DNA from: JANXUR01 sp038229415
GTDB taxonomy: Bacteria; Acidobacteriota; Terriglobia; Terriglobales; Acidobacteriaceae
Direction of reading: 5' to 3'
DNA length: 64,000 nucleotides
NCBI GenBank assembly: GCA_038229415.1
Contig: JBBROM010000002.1
Span: 186,001 to 250,000 of the forward strand
Part shown: positions 47,237 through 55,341 of the stretch, piece by piece
Numbering within the stretch: position 1 is the first letter of the stretch
Layout: every line of letters begins with the position of its first letter
Program-made: the position numbers and the translations under genes
Notes under the pieces: model-generated
Seen by the model: the letters and a program-made list of their open reading frames with translations, nothing else
The model's database searches: none
Told to the model about the DNA's origin: nothing

Positions 47237-47663
47237 ATACCTCATCGTTGGGGGCTACGCGGTTTCTTTTTACGCACAGCCCCGCGCCACCAAAGACCTC
47301 GACGTTTTCATAAAGCAGGATGCTGGGAATGCTTCGGCGATTCTGGAAGCCCTCTCCGAGTTTGGCGCGCCTCTGCACGACCTGACGCTCGAAGATTTGC
47401 AGAATCCGAATCTGGTTTTCCGGATAGGCAGTCCGCCGATCATGGTGGATATTCTGCCGAAAATAGATGGCGTTGACTTTGATCACGCTTGGTTAAATCG
47501 TGTCCTAGTGGTGATTGATCCAGAAACCGGTTTCGCTGCCCCGTTTATCTCAATGAAGGACCTACTCGCTGGCAAACTTGCATCGGGAAGACCTCAAGAC
47601 CTGGCTGATGCCGCAGCTCTTCGCGAAGCGGCGCAATTGAAAACCCAACCAACTGAAGATTGA
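47181..47663 (+). CDS. Nucleotidyltransferase (MNT/AbiEii-like, DUF6036 type)
   Basis: A 160-residue minimal nucleotidyltransferase. The active site reads LIVGGYAVSFYAQPRATKDLDVF, which gives GG and DxD at normal spacing, followed by later acidic VMVDILPKIDGVDF. The C-terminal region FISMKDLLAGKLASGRPQDLADAAAL is typical for the family. GGAAGG lies just before the ATG. With the overlapping small gene it looks like a toxin-antitoxin or stand-alone NTase pair inserted between polysaccharide genes; such pairs are often mobile passengers. Its target is unknown. It ends seven bases before the WecG gene. Confidence 0.78.
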   Translation: MFHRDLTDLLSFFDAHHVRYLIVGGYAVSFYAQPRATKDLDVFIKQDAGNASAILEALSEFGAPLHDLTLEDLQNPNLVFRIGSPPIMVDILPKIDGVDFDHAWLNRVLVVIDPETGFAAPFISMKDLLAGKLASGRPQDLADAAALREAAQLKTQPTED

Positions 47664-47670
47664 CTACAGG

Positions 47671-48504
47671 ATGCCTGCAATGGATACCGCCCTGATGCAA
47701 ACGACTGTTCCCGCCACTGACGACGCCTCCCGCCGCGCCCCCGCTGCCAGCGCCACCTTCAAGGTGCTCGGTATTCCGGTCAACGCGGTGCAAATTCCTG
47801 ACGCTATTGCTGTCCTCGAGCGCTGGATCGCCGAGCGCGGCCCGGCTCGCTACGTCGCCGTCACTGGCATGCACGGCGTCACCGAAGCCCTCACCAACGA
47901 TCGCTTTCGCAACATCCTGAAGAACGCGGGCATGGTCGTATCGGACGGTATGCCGCTGGTATGGCTGGGCAAAATTCGCGGTTTCGCCAACATGCAGCGT
48001 CGCGTCTACGGCCCCGAACTCACCGAAACCTTCTTCCAGCAGACCGGCAGCAAATATCGGCACTTCTTCTATGGCGGAGCCGAAGGCGTTGGTGTCGATT
48101 TGGGAAGGAAATATCAGGAACTTTACGGTGCCCAGATCGCGGGCAGCTACTCTCCGCCCTTTCGCCCCCTCACCCTAGAAGAAGACGCAAAGGTTTGCGC
48201 GATGATTCACGACTCCGGGGCCGACATCGTCTGGGTTGGCCTGAGCACCCCCAAGCAGGAAACCTGGATGTACGACCATCGCGACAAGCTCAACGTGCCC
48301 GCCATGCTGGGCATCGGGGCCGCATTCGACCTGAACACTGGCCGTCTGGTGCAGGCTCCGCGCTGGATGCGCGAGAACGGCCTGGAGTGGCTATTTCGCC
48401 TGCTGGCCGAGCCTAAACGCTTGTGGAAGAGGTACTTAATCCTCATTCCCAAGTTCCTTGGTAACGTGCTTTTAGAACTTTCCGGTCTCCGCAAGTACGA
48501 CTAA
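47671..48504 (+). CDS. WecG/TagA/CpsF-family glycosyltransferase (GT26)
   Basis: A 277-residue peripheral membrane glycosyltransferase. Family motifs in order: GIPVNAVQIPDAIAVLERWI, VSDGMPLVWLGK, RVYGPELTETF, FFYGGAEGVG, VWVGLSTPKQETWM, and GIGAAFDLNTG...QAPRWMRENGLEWLFRLLAEPKRLWKRY split over 330-420 of the reading. The Asp in DGMP and the C-terminal basic region match the TagA group. It would transfer a sugar (ManNAc or ManNAcA-type in known members) to a lipid-linked acceptor. ATG 47671; a second ATG three codons in is possible. It closes the glycan-assembly genes. Confidence 0.9.
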   Translation: MPAMDTALMQTTVPATDDASRRAPAASATFKVLGIPVNAVQIPDAIAVLERWIAERGPARYVAVTGMHGVTEALTNDRFRNILKNAGMVVSDGMPLVWLGKIRGFANMQRRVYGPELTETFFQQTGSKYRHFFYGGAEGVGVDLGRKYQELYGAQIAGSYSPPFRPLTLEEDAKVCAMIHDSGADIVWVGLSTPKQETWMYDHRDKLNVPAMLGIGAAFDLNTGRLVQAPRWMRENGLEWLFRLLAEPKRLWKRYLILIPKFLGNVLLELSGLRKYD

Positions 48505-48844
48505 AGGGGAACCCAATCCCCGGTTGTGCCATTCTCTCCTCCTCACCGCGTGGCCTACTCTTGGTCATGACGGGCGGTCCCAATGCTTAGTGGCTCAGCT
48601 TGGCGATCGTCCTTTCCCCCGTAACCAAATTTGGAAAACATCGGGAGTCGCGAGGCTAGCGCAACGCGCAAGTGTAGAATTCTTGCAATATCTGGCCCCG
48701 CGGTTGCAAGATAATCACGATTGTCTTAGTAGAGTATTGAGGACGGCTCATTGCGTCCACGCGTCGCTTGACCGGGTGACCGGGCGGTTTCTTGGCTCGC
48801 GTGTGGACGGCATTGGGTTTATTTCTCGGACCCAGGTGAAACTC
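48505..48844. other. Intergenic region before the Ig-repeat surface protein
   Basis: About 340 bases. A plus-strand frame is open through it and continues into the next gene, but it is Arg/Gln-rich and precedes a clear signal peptide, so it is taken as non-coding. Two related strings, TTGCAATATC and TTGCAAGATA, lie about 25 bases apart near 48685-48715. A promoter for the next gene may be here; none is certain. Confidence 0.35.
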
Positions 48845-51800
48845 ATGTTGCAAAGTGTAGTGACCCGCTGTTATTGGTTCGCATTGACCCTGTTTGTTGC
48901 TGGCTTGCTCCCAGTATTCGCACTGGCGGAGCAGGGCCCAAGTATCCGTCGCAATTTGAAGCACGACGCCTCCCGGCCAGCAACCGAGATGGGCGCTGTA
49001 GCGGAAGCTGCGTCTGGCGAATCGCCCAGGCTGGCGCAAGAGGAATTTTTCAAGCAAGAGCGCGAGCGCGAAGAGGCCAACGCCAAGTCCAAGTCGCAAG
49101 AGCCGTTTTCCGTGCTGAGTCCGGCCACGGTGCGCGCTTCAGTTGCGCCGTCGGTTGGCGTGTCGTCATCCGCGACGACGCTGGCTCCAGCAGCCATCAC
49201 CGCCGGCCTGAGCCTCGAAGGTCTCAACGTTTCCACCGGTGCCTGGACACAGCCCGATGCCAATATCGCAGTCGGTGCCACTCAGGTGGTGCAGGTGGTC
49301 AACACCCGCTACGCTATCTACGACAAGGTCACAGGAGCCTTGGTTTCTGGCCCGTTTTTGCTGAATACGCTGTGGGGAAACTTTGGTGGCGGCTGCCAGA
49401 CCTCCAACAGTGGCGATCCTATTGTGCAGTACGACCAAGCGGCAGGGCGCTGGATTTTTAGCGAACATGCCACGCCAACCGGCGGGCCGTACTTGCAATG
49501 CGTCGCCGTGTCCCAAACTTCCAATGCAGCGGGAAGTTACTTTCGCTACTCGTTTGCACTGAGCGGCGCTAATTTCCCCGACTACCCCAAGCTGGGGGTT
49601 TGGTCAGACGCCTATTACGTCACGCTCGATGAGCAAAATCCCACAACCTTCGCCACCATAGATGCACTGGTCTGTGCCCTCGACCGCAATTCGATGCTGA
49701 CCGGGTCGGCGGCCACGGCCCAGTGCTTCCACACCGCCAACGCCAACCAGCATAGTGTGCTTCCCGCAGCTTGGGATGGCGCAACCGCGCCGCCCACGGG
49801 TGCTACGATGCCAATCGTTGGGCAGGGCACCAGCTCCGGGATTTTCTTGTGGCAGTTTCACGTGGACTTTGCCACGCCCAGCAATTCGACCTTTACCGGC
49901 CCCAGCACGATCACGGTCAACTCTTTCACCCGCGCGTGTCTGGGAAGCGTTTGTATTCCGCAGCCGGGCACCTCGCAACAACTTGACTCGCTGGGCGACC
50001 GCCTGATGTACCGCGCGGCCTACCGCAACTTCGGCGATCACGAGTCGCTCATGGTCACGCATTCGGTGAACACCAACGGCGTGGTAGGAATCCGCTGGTA
50101 CGAACTTCGCAACCCCGAACACGCTGCCACCGTGTTTCAGCAGGGAACTTATGCGCCTGACACCAACTATCGCTGGATGCAGAGCATTGGCATGGATCGG
50201 CTGGGCGATGTCGGCCTCGGATACAGCGAATCCAGTTCGACCCAGGAGCCCTCGATGTACTACACCGGTCGGCTGGCCACCGATCCCTTGAACACATTGC
50301 AGTCAGAAACTCTGATGTTCACCGGAATTGGCTCAGCCCTTGGAGTCAATCGCTGGGGAGACTACAGCGGGCTGGCGATTGATCCCGTGGATGACTGCAC
50401 CTTCTGGTACACCAACCAGTATCTTCCCGCCAATGGTAGCGCCAACTGGAACACGCGCATCGCGTCGTTCTCGTTTCCTGCTTGTACCGCGTCTCTGAAT
50501 CCGGTCACTTTCGCGCCAACTTCGCTGTCGTTCGCCACCACGAATATCGGATCCTCGTCGCAGCTCACCGCAACCCTGAGCAATGGCCAGAGCACCGCCA
50601 CGAATATATCCAGCATCGCCATTACCGGCGACTATACCCAGACCAACAACTGCGGCGCATTACTTGCTGGCAACGCAAGTTGCACCTTTACTGTCATCTT
50701 CAGTCCCACAGCGGGGGGCACGCGCACCGGGCAAATCACGGTGACCGATGATGCGACGGGCAGTCCGCAAGTTCTGGCGCTCACCGGAGTCGGTGCAAGC
50801 ACATCCCTCACGTACTCCGCGAGTCTGCTTTCGTTCGGCAACCAGGTGGTGGCTACCACCAGCGCGAGCAAGAGCGTCACCGTCACCAACAGCGGCACCA
50901 CCACCGTGACCATTACCTCGGTAGGCACCAGCGGCAACTTTGCCCAGACCAATACTTGCACGGGCGCGTCCCTGCTCCCGTCGGCGACGTGTACCATCAC
51001 CGCCACCTTTACCCCTACCGCAGTGGTGACCTACGGCGGAGAGATCACTGTCACCTCCACGGCCAGCGGATCGCCGCAGAATGTGGACTTGAGCGGCATC
51101 GGCATCGCCTCATTCACGATTTCACCGGCGACGATCACGTTCGCCAATACCAATGTGGGCAGCACTAGCGCGGCTTCCACTATCACCGTGACGAACAATC
51201 TTTCGACGTCCGCCAGCGTAGCGTTTTCGACCAACGGCGTCTTTACCGCCGTCGCAGGAGGAAATACTCCCTGCGGCTCCACTCTGGCGGGCAAAGCGAA
51301 GTGCACCCTGCAGTCTACCTTTGCTCCAGTCGCCAATGGATTGGTGAAGGGCGGATTGACCGTGACGGTCGGCTCGGGTACGCAGCAGGTGAAGTTGCAG
51401 GGCACAGGCCAGGGCGGCGCGGCCCAGACCTTGACCTTCTCACCGGCGAGTATTTCTTTTGGAAACGTGGTGATTGGCACCACATCGTCCAATACCACGG
51501 TCACGGTGACCAACAAGGGAACGACGACGATCTCCCTGACAGGCATTACCGCCAGCGGCGGGTTTACCGCAACCGCTGGAGGGGCGACTCCCTGTGGCAG
51601 CACGCTGGCGGTGAATGCCAAATGCACAGTGCTGGTGAACTTTACCCCCGCGAATTCCGTCGCCTATCAGGGTGGCGTGAACTTTGCCAACAACACCTCA
51701 CTGAACCCCATGATCCTCAACGTGACGGGCACCGGAGTTCTGCCGCTGGGCTTCTCGCCTTCGGCGGTCATCTTCTCCGGCACTCAGGTCGGCACCACCA

Positions 51801-52048
51801 GCGCGGCGCAGAACGTGACCATCACCAACAACCAGACGACCGTGCTCACGCTTTCTTCGATCAGCGTGAGCGGGCAATACTCCATTAGCAGCAATACCTG
51901 CGCTGCGAGTCTCGCTGGCAGGGCCAATTGCGTGGTGGGTATCGTCTTCAAGCCCGCCAGCGTGGGCACCATCAACGGACAGCTAACGGTAGCGTTCCCG
52001 GGGGCCATTGCCACGCAGGAGGCATCACTGTCGGGCGTCGGACAATAG
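48845..52048 (+). CDS. Secreted Ig-repeat protein, long paralogue of the 37.8-kb gene
   Basis: A 1067-residue exported protein: signal peptide (about 1-30), variable region, then a domain of about 400 residues (roughly 120-540) paralogous to the protein at 37791-39272 (shared VGATQVVQVVNTRYAIYDK, CIPQPGTSQQLDSLGDRLMY, DDCTFWYTNQYL). From about 545 to the end come five Ig-like repeats of 95-105 residues of the choice-of-anchor-D/ASH type (SLSFATTNIGSSS, TVTNSGTTTVTITSV, CGSTLAGKAKC and similar). ATG 48845 has AGGTG six bases upstream. It is the last same-strand gene of the cluster and ends at a strong bidirectional terminator. Probably a cell-surface or matrix protein. Confidence 0.85.
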   Translation: MLQSVVTRCYWFALTLFVAGLLPVFALAEQGPSIRRNLKHDASRPATEMGAVAEAASGESPRLAQEEFFKQEREREEANAKSKSQEPFSVLSPATVRASVAPSVGVSSSATTLAPAAITAGLSLEGLNVSTGAWTQPDANIAVGATQVVQVVNTRYAIYDKVTGALVSGPFLLNTLWGNFGGGCQTSNSGDPIVQYDQAAGRWIFSEHATPTGGPYLQCVAVSQTSNAAGSYFRYSFALSGANFPDYPKLGVWSDAYYVTLDEQNPTTFATIDALVCALDRNSMLTGSAATAQCFHTANANQHSVLPAAWDGATAPPTGATMPIVGQGTSSGIFLWQFHVDFATPSNSTFTGPSTITVNSFTRACLGSVCIPQPGTSQQLDSLGDRLMYRAAYRNFGDHESLMVTHSVNTNGVVGIRWYELRNPEHAATVFQQGTYAPDTNYRWMQSIGMDRLGDVGLGYSESSSTQEPSMYYTGRLATDPLNTLQSETLMFTGIGSALGVNRWGDYSGLAIDPVDDCTFWYTNQYLPANGSANWNTRIASFSFPACTASLNPVTFAPTSLSFATTNIGSSSQLTATLSNGQSTATNISSIAITGDYTQTNNCGALLAGNASCTFTVIFSPTAGGTRTGQITVTDDATGSPQVLALTGVGASTSLTYSASLLSFGNQVVATTSASKSVTVTNSGTTTVTITSVGTSGNFAQTNTCTGASLLPSATCTITATFTPTAVVTYGGEITVTSTASGSPQNVDLSGIGIASFTISPATITFANTNVGSTSAASTITVTNNLSTSASVAFSTNGVFTAVAGGNTPCGSTLAGKAKCTLQSTFAPVANGLVKGGLTVTVGSGTQQVKLQGTGQGGAAQTLTFSPASISFGNVVIGTTSSNTTVTVTNKGTTTISLTGITASGGFTATAGGATPCGSTLAVNAKCTVLVNFTPANSVAYQGGVNFANNTSLNPMILNVTGTGVLPLGFSPSAVIFSGTQVGTTSAAQNVTITNNQTTVLTLSSISVSGQYSISSNTCAASLAGRANCVVGIVFKPASVGTINGQLTVAFPGAIATQEASLSGVGQ

Positions 52049-52054
52049 AAGCAA

Positions 52055-52084
52055 CGTCAGTCGCTGGCGAGTACGCGACTGACG
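52055..52084. terminator. Hairpin after the Ig-repeat gene
   Basis: CGTCAGTCGC and GCGACTGACG pair perfectly (ten pairs) around a ten-base loop, starting seven bases after the stop. No T run follows. It may assist the stronger hairpin next to it. Confidence 0.45.
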
Positions 52085-52106
52085 AACTATAACTGCAAGG
52101 CAAAAC

Positions 52107-52142
52107 AAAGGGCCGATGGAGATTCCTCTCCATCGGCCCTTT
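52107..52142. terminator. Bidirectional terminator between convergent genes
   Basis: AAAGGGCCGATGGAGA and TCTCCATCGGCCCTTT form a perfect 16-pair stem with loop TTCC. The A/T ends of the stem give a U run in both directions, so it can end transcripts of the plus-strand cluster and of the minus-strand lipoprotein gene, which converge here. Confidence 0.8.
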
Positions 52143-52158
52143 GCGCTTTGTAGGCTGC

Positions 52159-54060
52159 TTATTGTTTCTTGCAGAGTGCGATCAGGTCGTTTGAGACCTG
52201 TGTCGCTCCATCTTGCACATTAGGAATTGGGTGCGGCGCGTCGGCGACGCAGGCTTGCGGAGCAGGCACGCCGATTGCCGTGACCTGATTGGCATAGTCC
52301 AGTCCCAGCGGAATAGCCTGCGAGGTGTCCAACCCACCGAAGACGAAGTGAACGTTGGTCTTGGGGTAGGTGTAGTTGCCGCCCGGAGCGTCCACGCTGT
52401 CGGCTAGGAACAGCGGCCCCAGCGTGCTGTTCTTGTCTGACACCGAATTGGAGCATTTCCCGGTGCCGTAGGCCGCATCTATGATGCCGCTCGCAGTCGC
52501 CTTGCCATAGCACAAGTTGAGATTGGAGTAGCTGCAAGAGCCGATCGTAGCGTTTTCAGTGGGCTGGGTACACACGCAGCCATAGTCAATGCGGCCAAAC
52601 GGAGGTCCGCTGGTTGGCTCCACCATGTCAAAGATGGAATCCATGCCATAGTGTGCCAGTCCGTAAGCGATGGCTCCGGAACCGCCACTGTTGCCAGTAG
52701 CGCAAAATGCCTCACCCGAACCGCCGGAGTGAATGGAAGCGTTGTTCTTGATCCATTGCGCGAAGGTGTTCACCCGGCATGCCGCTCGCCGTACTCCGGT
52801 GGTACCCGTTAGCCAGCCTGTGATGGGCCCAGTTGCGAATGGGGATGCCCACGTCATTTGAGCAGCGGTAAAGCCCCCCGCAACCAGGTTGTTGACCACA
52901 GTCGGCCCGAAGGTAAAGTTTTGCTCGTATAAGTTCTCACCGCCAGTGCCCGTCGTCAGCACGACAGTGCCTTTCGGGGTTCCGCTCGGAGAGGTCACTT
53001 TGACCCATGCGTCCTGATCCTCAACCCCGGGACATCCGGTCACCGTGACCTGATAGCAGGTTCCGGCAATCGGCGGGCTGGTCTTGGTGGCGGGGCAGGC
53101 GAGCGTTGTGGAATTGATAATCTGACCCAGAGGATCGGTAGCCGCCACAGTTACATCCGCAGCGGGTGACTTCTTCGCGGTGTTCGCGGCGGAAACCGCC
53201 GTCACGGAAACACCTCCAGAAGGTGGTGTGACAGGGGCAAGGTAGAGGCCGGTGTTATCAATCGTGCCAACCGTGGCATTGCCACCCGGAATTTCGTTTA
53301 CCTGCCAAGTGACGGCAGTATTGGCGCTGCCAGTGACGCTGGCGTCAAACTGCTCCCAGCCCCCTTGGCCCAACGAACTGGTGGCCGGATTGATAGCAAC
53401 CGACACCGGGCCTACGCCCACCACCGTGACGCTGGCGGTGCCAGACTTCGTGGAGTCGGCTGCAAGCACCGCCGTCAACGTAACCGTGGCAGGGTTCGGA
53501 ATCGAGGCTGGAGCCGTGTAGTTGCCATTGGCATCCACCGTCCCTACGGCCGAGTTGCCTCCCGCGATGCCATTCACCTGCCAGTTCACGTTGCGACCGG
53601 AGGTTCCCTGGACGACCGCCTTGAACTGCTTGCTGCCTCCGCTAGTGAGGTCAAGTGTGGCAGGGGTTACCACGACCGAAATGCTTGCCGACACAGTGAC
53701 CTTGACGGTAGCGGTGCCAGTCTTGGTGGTGTCGGCCTGCGAGGTGGCCGTGACAGTATGCGTTCCTGTCACCACTGGTGCGGTGTAAAGCCCCGCAGCC
53801 GATATCGCCCCCACAAAGTCATTGCCGCCCGCGATTCCATCCACCGTCCAGGTGACGCCGGTGTTGGTTGTTCCCGTTACGGTTGCGGTGAATTGCTGGG
53901 TCGCGCCCTCTGCCACGCTCGGACTACCAGGGCTGACGGAAACGGTGATTGAGGGCGGTGGTGGCGGAGGGGTGGGCGTGCTGCTGCCTCCACAAGCGGA
54001 AAGTGCAAAAACCAAGACAAGCGCGGTGATTCCGGGGATCAGTGTAGCAAGGGGACGCAT
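52159..54060 (-). CDS. Ig-domain lipoprotein with C-terminal alpha/beta hydrolase
   Basis: A 633-residue lipoprotein. The signal ends in the lipobox LSAC, followed by a Gly/Ser/Thr/Pro-run linker. Three Ig-like (Big) repeats follow (each with AGGN..VG and LYTAP or NYTAP), then a hydrolase-like domain from about 310: nucleophile Ser in CATGNSGGSGAIAYGL, Asp in FGGLDTSQ, His in DAPHPIPN, and many Cys that suggest disulfides. This resembles secreted esterases and PHB-depolymerase-like enzymes; substrate unknown. ATG 54060 has AAGGA seven bases upstream; the frame extends 29 codons further without a leader. galE lies upstream on the same strand, 200 bases away. Confidence 0.8.
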   Translation of the reverse strand: MRPLATLIPGITALVLVFALSACGGSSTPTPPPPPPSITVSVSPGSPSVAEGATQQFTATVTGTTNTGVTWTVDGIAGGNDFVGAISAAGLYTAPVVTGTHTVTATSQADTTKTGTATVKVTVSASISVVVTPATLDLTSGGSKQFKAVVQGTSGRNVNWQVNGIAGGNSAVGTVDANGNYTAPASIPNPATVTLTAVLAADSTKSGTASVTVVGVGPVSVAINPATSSLGQGGWEQFDASVTGSANTAVTWQVNEIPGGNATVGTIDNTGLYLAPVTPPSGGVSVTAVSAANTAKKSPAADVTVAATDPLGQIINSTTLACPATKTSPPIAGTCYQVTVTGCPGVEDQDAWVKVTSPSGTPKGTVVLTTGTGGENLYEQNFTFGPTVVNNLVAGGFTAAQMTWASPFATGPITGWLTGTTGVRRAACRVNTFAQWIKNNASIHSGGSGEAFCATGNSGGSGAIAYGLAHYGMDSIFDMVEPTSGPPFGRIDYGCVCTQPTENATIGSCSYSNLNLCYGKATASGIIDAAYGTGKCSNSVSDKNSTLGPLFLADSVDAPGGNYTYPKTNVHFVFGGLDTSQAIPLGLDYANQVTAIGVPAPQACVADAPHPIPNVQDGATQVSNDLIALCKKQ

Positions 54061-54262
54061 TCGATTTTCCTTACGCAAAATGGGGGAATCCTCAACGGGC
54101 GAAACCGGTGGAGACAACCGGACCTTCTCTTCTTGTACTGGATGCAAAGTCTAAGAACCCGGTTGCAGGCCAAAAGTTGCTCTGAGAATCTGTGCGGAAA
54201 TGCGAAGTGACGGAGGGCATGATTCCCGACTGTCCGCTTGCCCCGAAGGGCCAATTGCGGTG

Positions 54263-55246
54263 CTATTGCTCGAAGTATCCCGACGACCGGGCATGCTGCA
54301 TCCACTTCCAGGCTGTCGTCACCGTCTGTTCCAGCGCCCGTGTTGCCTTCCAGCCCAGTTCGCGCTCCGCCTTACTGGGATCAGCCACCAACTGCGGGGG
54401 GTCGCCTGCCCGTCGCGGCCCGACGATGCAGGGCACCTTTAGGCCCGTTACCCGCTCTACGGCGTCAATCACTTCTTTCACCGAATTGCCTTGCCCCGTG
54501 CCCAGGTTCAGCGTGATCGGCGCGCTGCCCGCTTCCAGCTTCTTCAGCGACAACACGTGCGCCTCGGCCAGGTCGTTTACATGGATGTAGTCGCGAATGC
54601 AGGTGCCGTCGGGCGTGGGATAGTCTTCGCCAAACACATTCAGCTGCGGACGCATCCCCAACGCCGCCTCAAACGCCGCCGGAATCAGGTGATTTTCCGG
54701 CATATGCAGTTCGCCGATCTCGCCGCTTTCGTCCGCACCCGAAGCATTAAAGTAGCGCAAGGCAGCATAGCTCAAGCCATAGGCCGTGGCGTAAGACTCC
54801 AGCGCATACTCAAAGATCATCTTGGTAACGCCGTACGGATTCACCGGATTGCGCGGCGTCTCCTCTGTGATGGGAATGACAGCGGGCAGTCCGTACACCG
54901 CGCAGGTAGAAGAAAACACCAGCCGCTTGACGCCCACGTCGAGCATCACATTCAGCAGAGTCACAGCGGCTTCTACATTGTTCTGAAAATACTTGCGCGG
55001 ATTGGTCACGCTCTCGCCCACTGCCGCCAGTGCTGCAAAGTGCATCACGGCGTCCACCCGTGGCAGCACCTTTTCCAGCACCGTGCGGTCGCCGAAGTTG
55101 GCCTCGATCAGCTCAAAACCATCGGCCAGAAAGCGATGCCCGGTGGTCAGGTTGTCCATGATGAGGACGTCGTATCCGTGGCGGCGCAACGCCCGCGCTG
55201 TATGACTGCCAATATAACCCGCACCACCAATCACCAGAACGGCCAC
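54263..55246 (-). CDS. galE: UDP-glucose 4-epimerase
   Basis: A 327-residue SDR epimerase that interconverts UDP-glucose and UDP-galactose. NAD site VIGGAGYIGSHTARAL, then DNLTTGHRFL, HFAALAAVGESVTNP, FSSTCAVYG, NPYGVTKMIFE (YxxxK), LRYFNASGAD and DGTCIRDYIHVNDLA: all the GalE landmarks in order. The start is GTG with AAGGGGTGGGGC just before it. Length is normal. It could feed UDP-galactose to the polysaccharide pathway, although it lies outside the plus-strand operon. The N-acetylated substrates cannot be excluded from sequence. Confidence 0.93.
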   Translation of the reverse strand: MAVLVIGGAGYIGSHTARALRRHGYDVLIMDNLTTGHRFLADGFELIEANFGDRTVLEKVLPRVDAVMHFAALAAVGESVTNPRKYFQNNVEAAVTLLNVMLDVGVKRLVFSSTCAVYGLPAVIPITEETPRNPVNPYGVTKMIFEYALESYATAYGLSYAALRYFNASGADESGEIGELHMPENHLIPAAFEAALGMRPQLNVFGEDYPTPDGTCIRDYIHVNDLAEAHVLSLKKLEAGSAPITLNLGTGQGNSVKEVIDAVERVTGLKVPCIVGPRRAGDPPQLVADPSKAERELGWKATRALEQTVTTAWKWMQHARSSGYFEQ

Positions 55247-55341
55247 GCCCCACCCCTTAAAAAATCAAGATTCGCGACATCGGTTGAGAGTCTTTCAGTC
55301 TATCAAGATGGGCGCAAATCGGCGCGAGCTGGCACAGCCCT

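Noticed and set aside
48524..48844. N-terminal extension of the long Ig-repeat protein
   Set aside because: The extension lacks a domain and precedes a good ribosome site and signal peptide at 48845.
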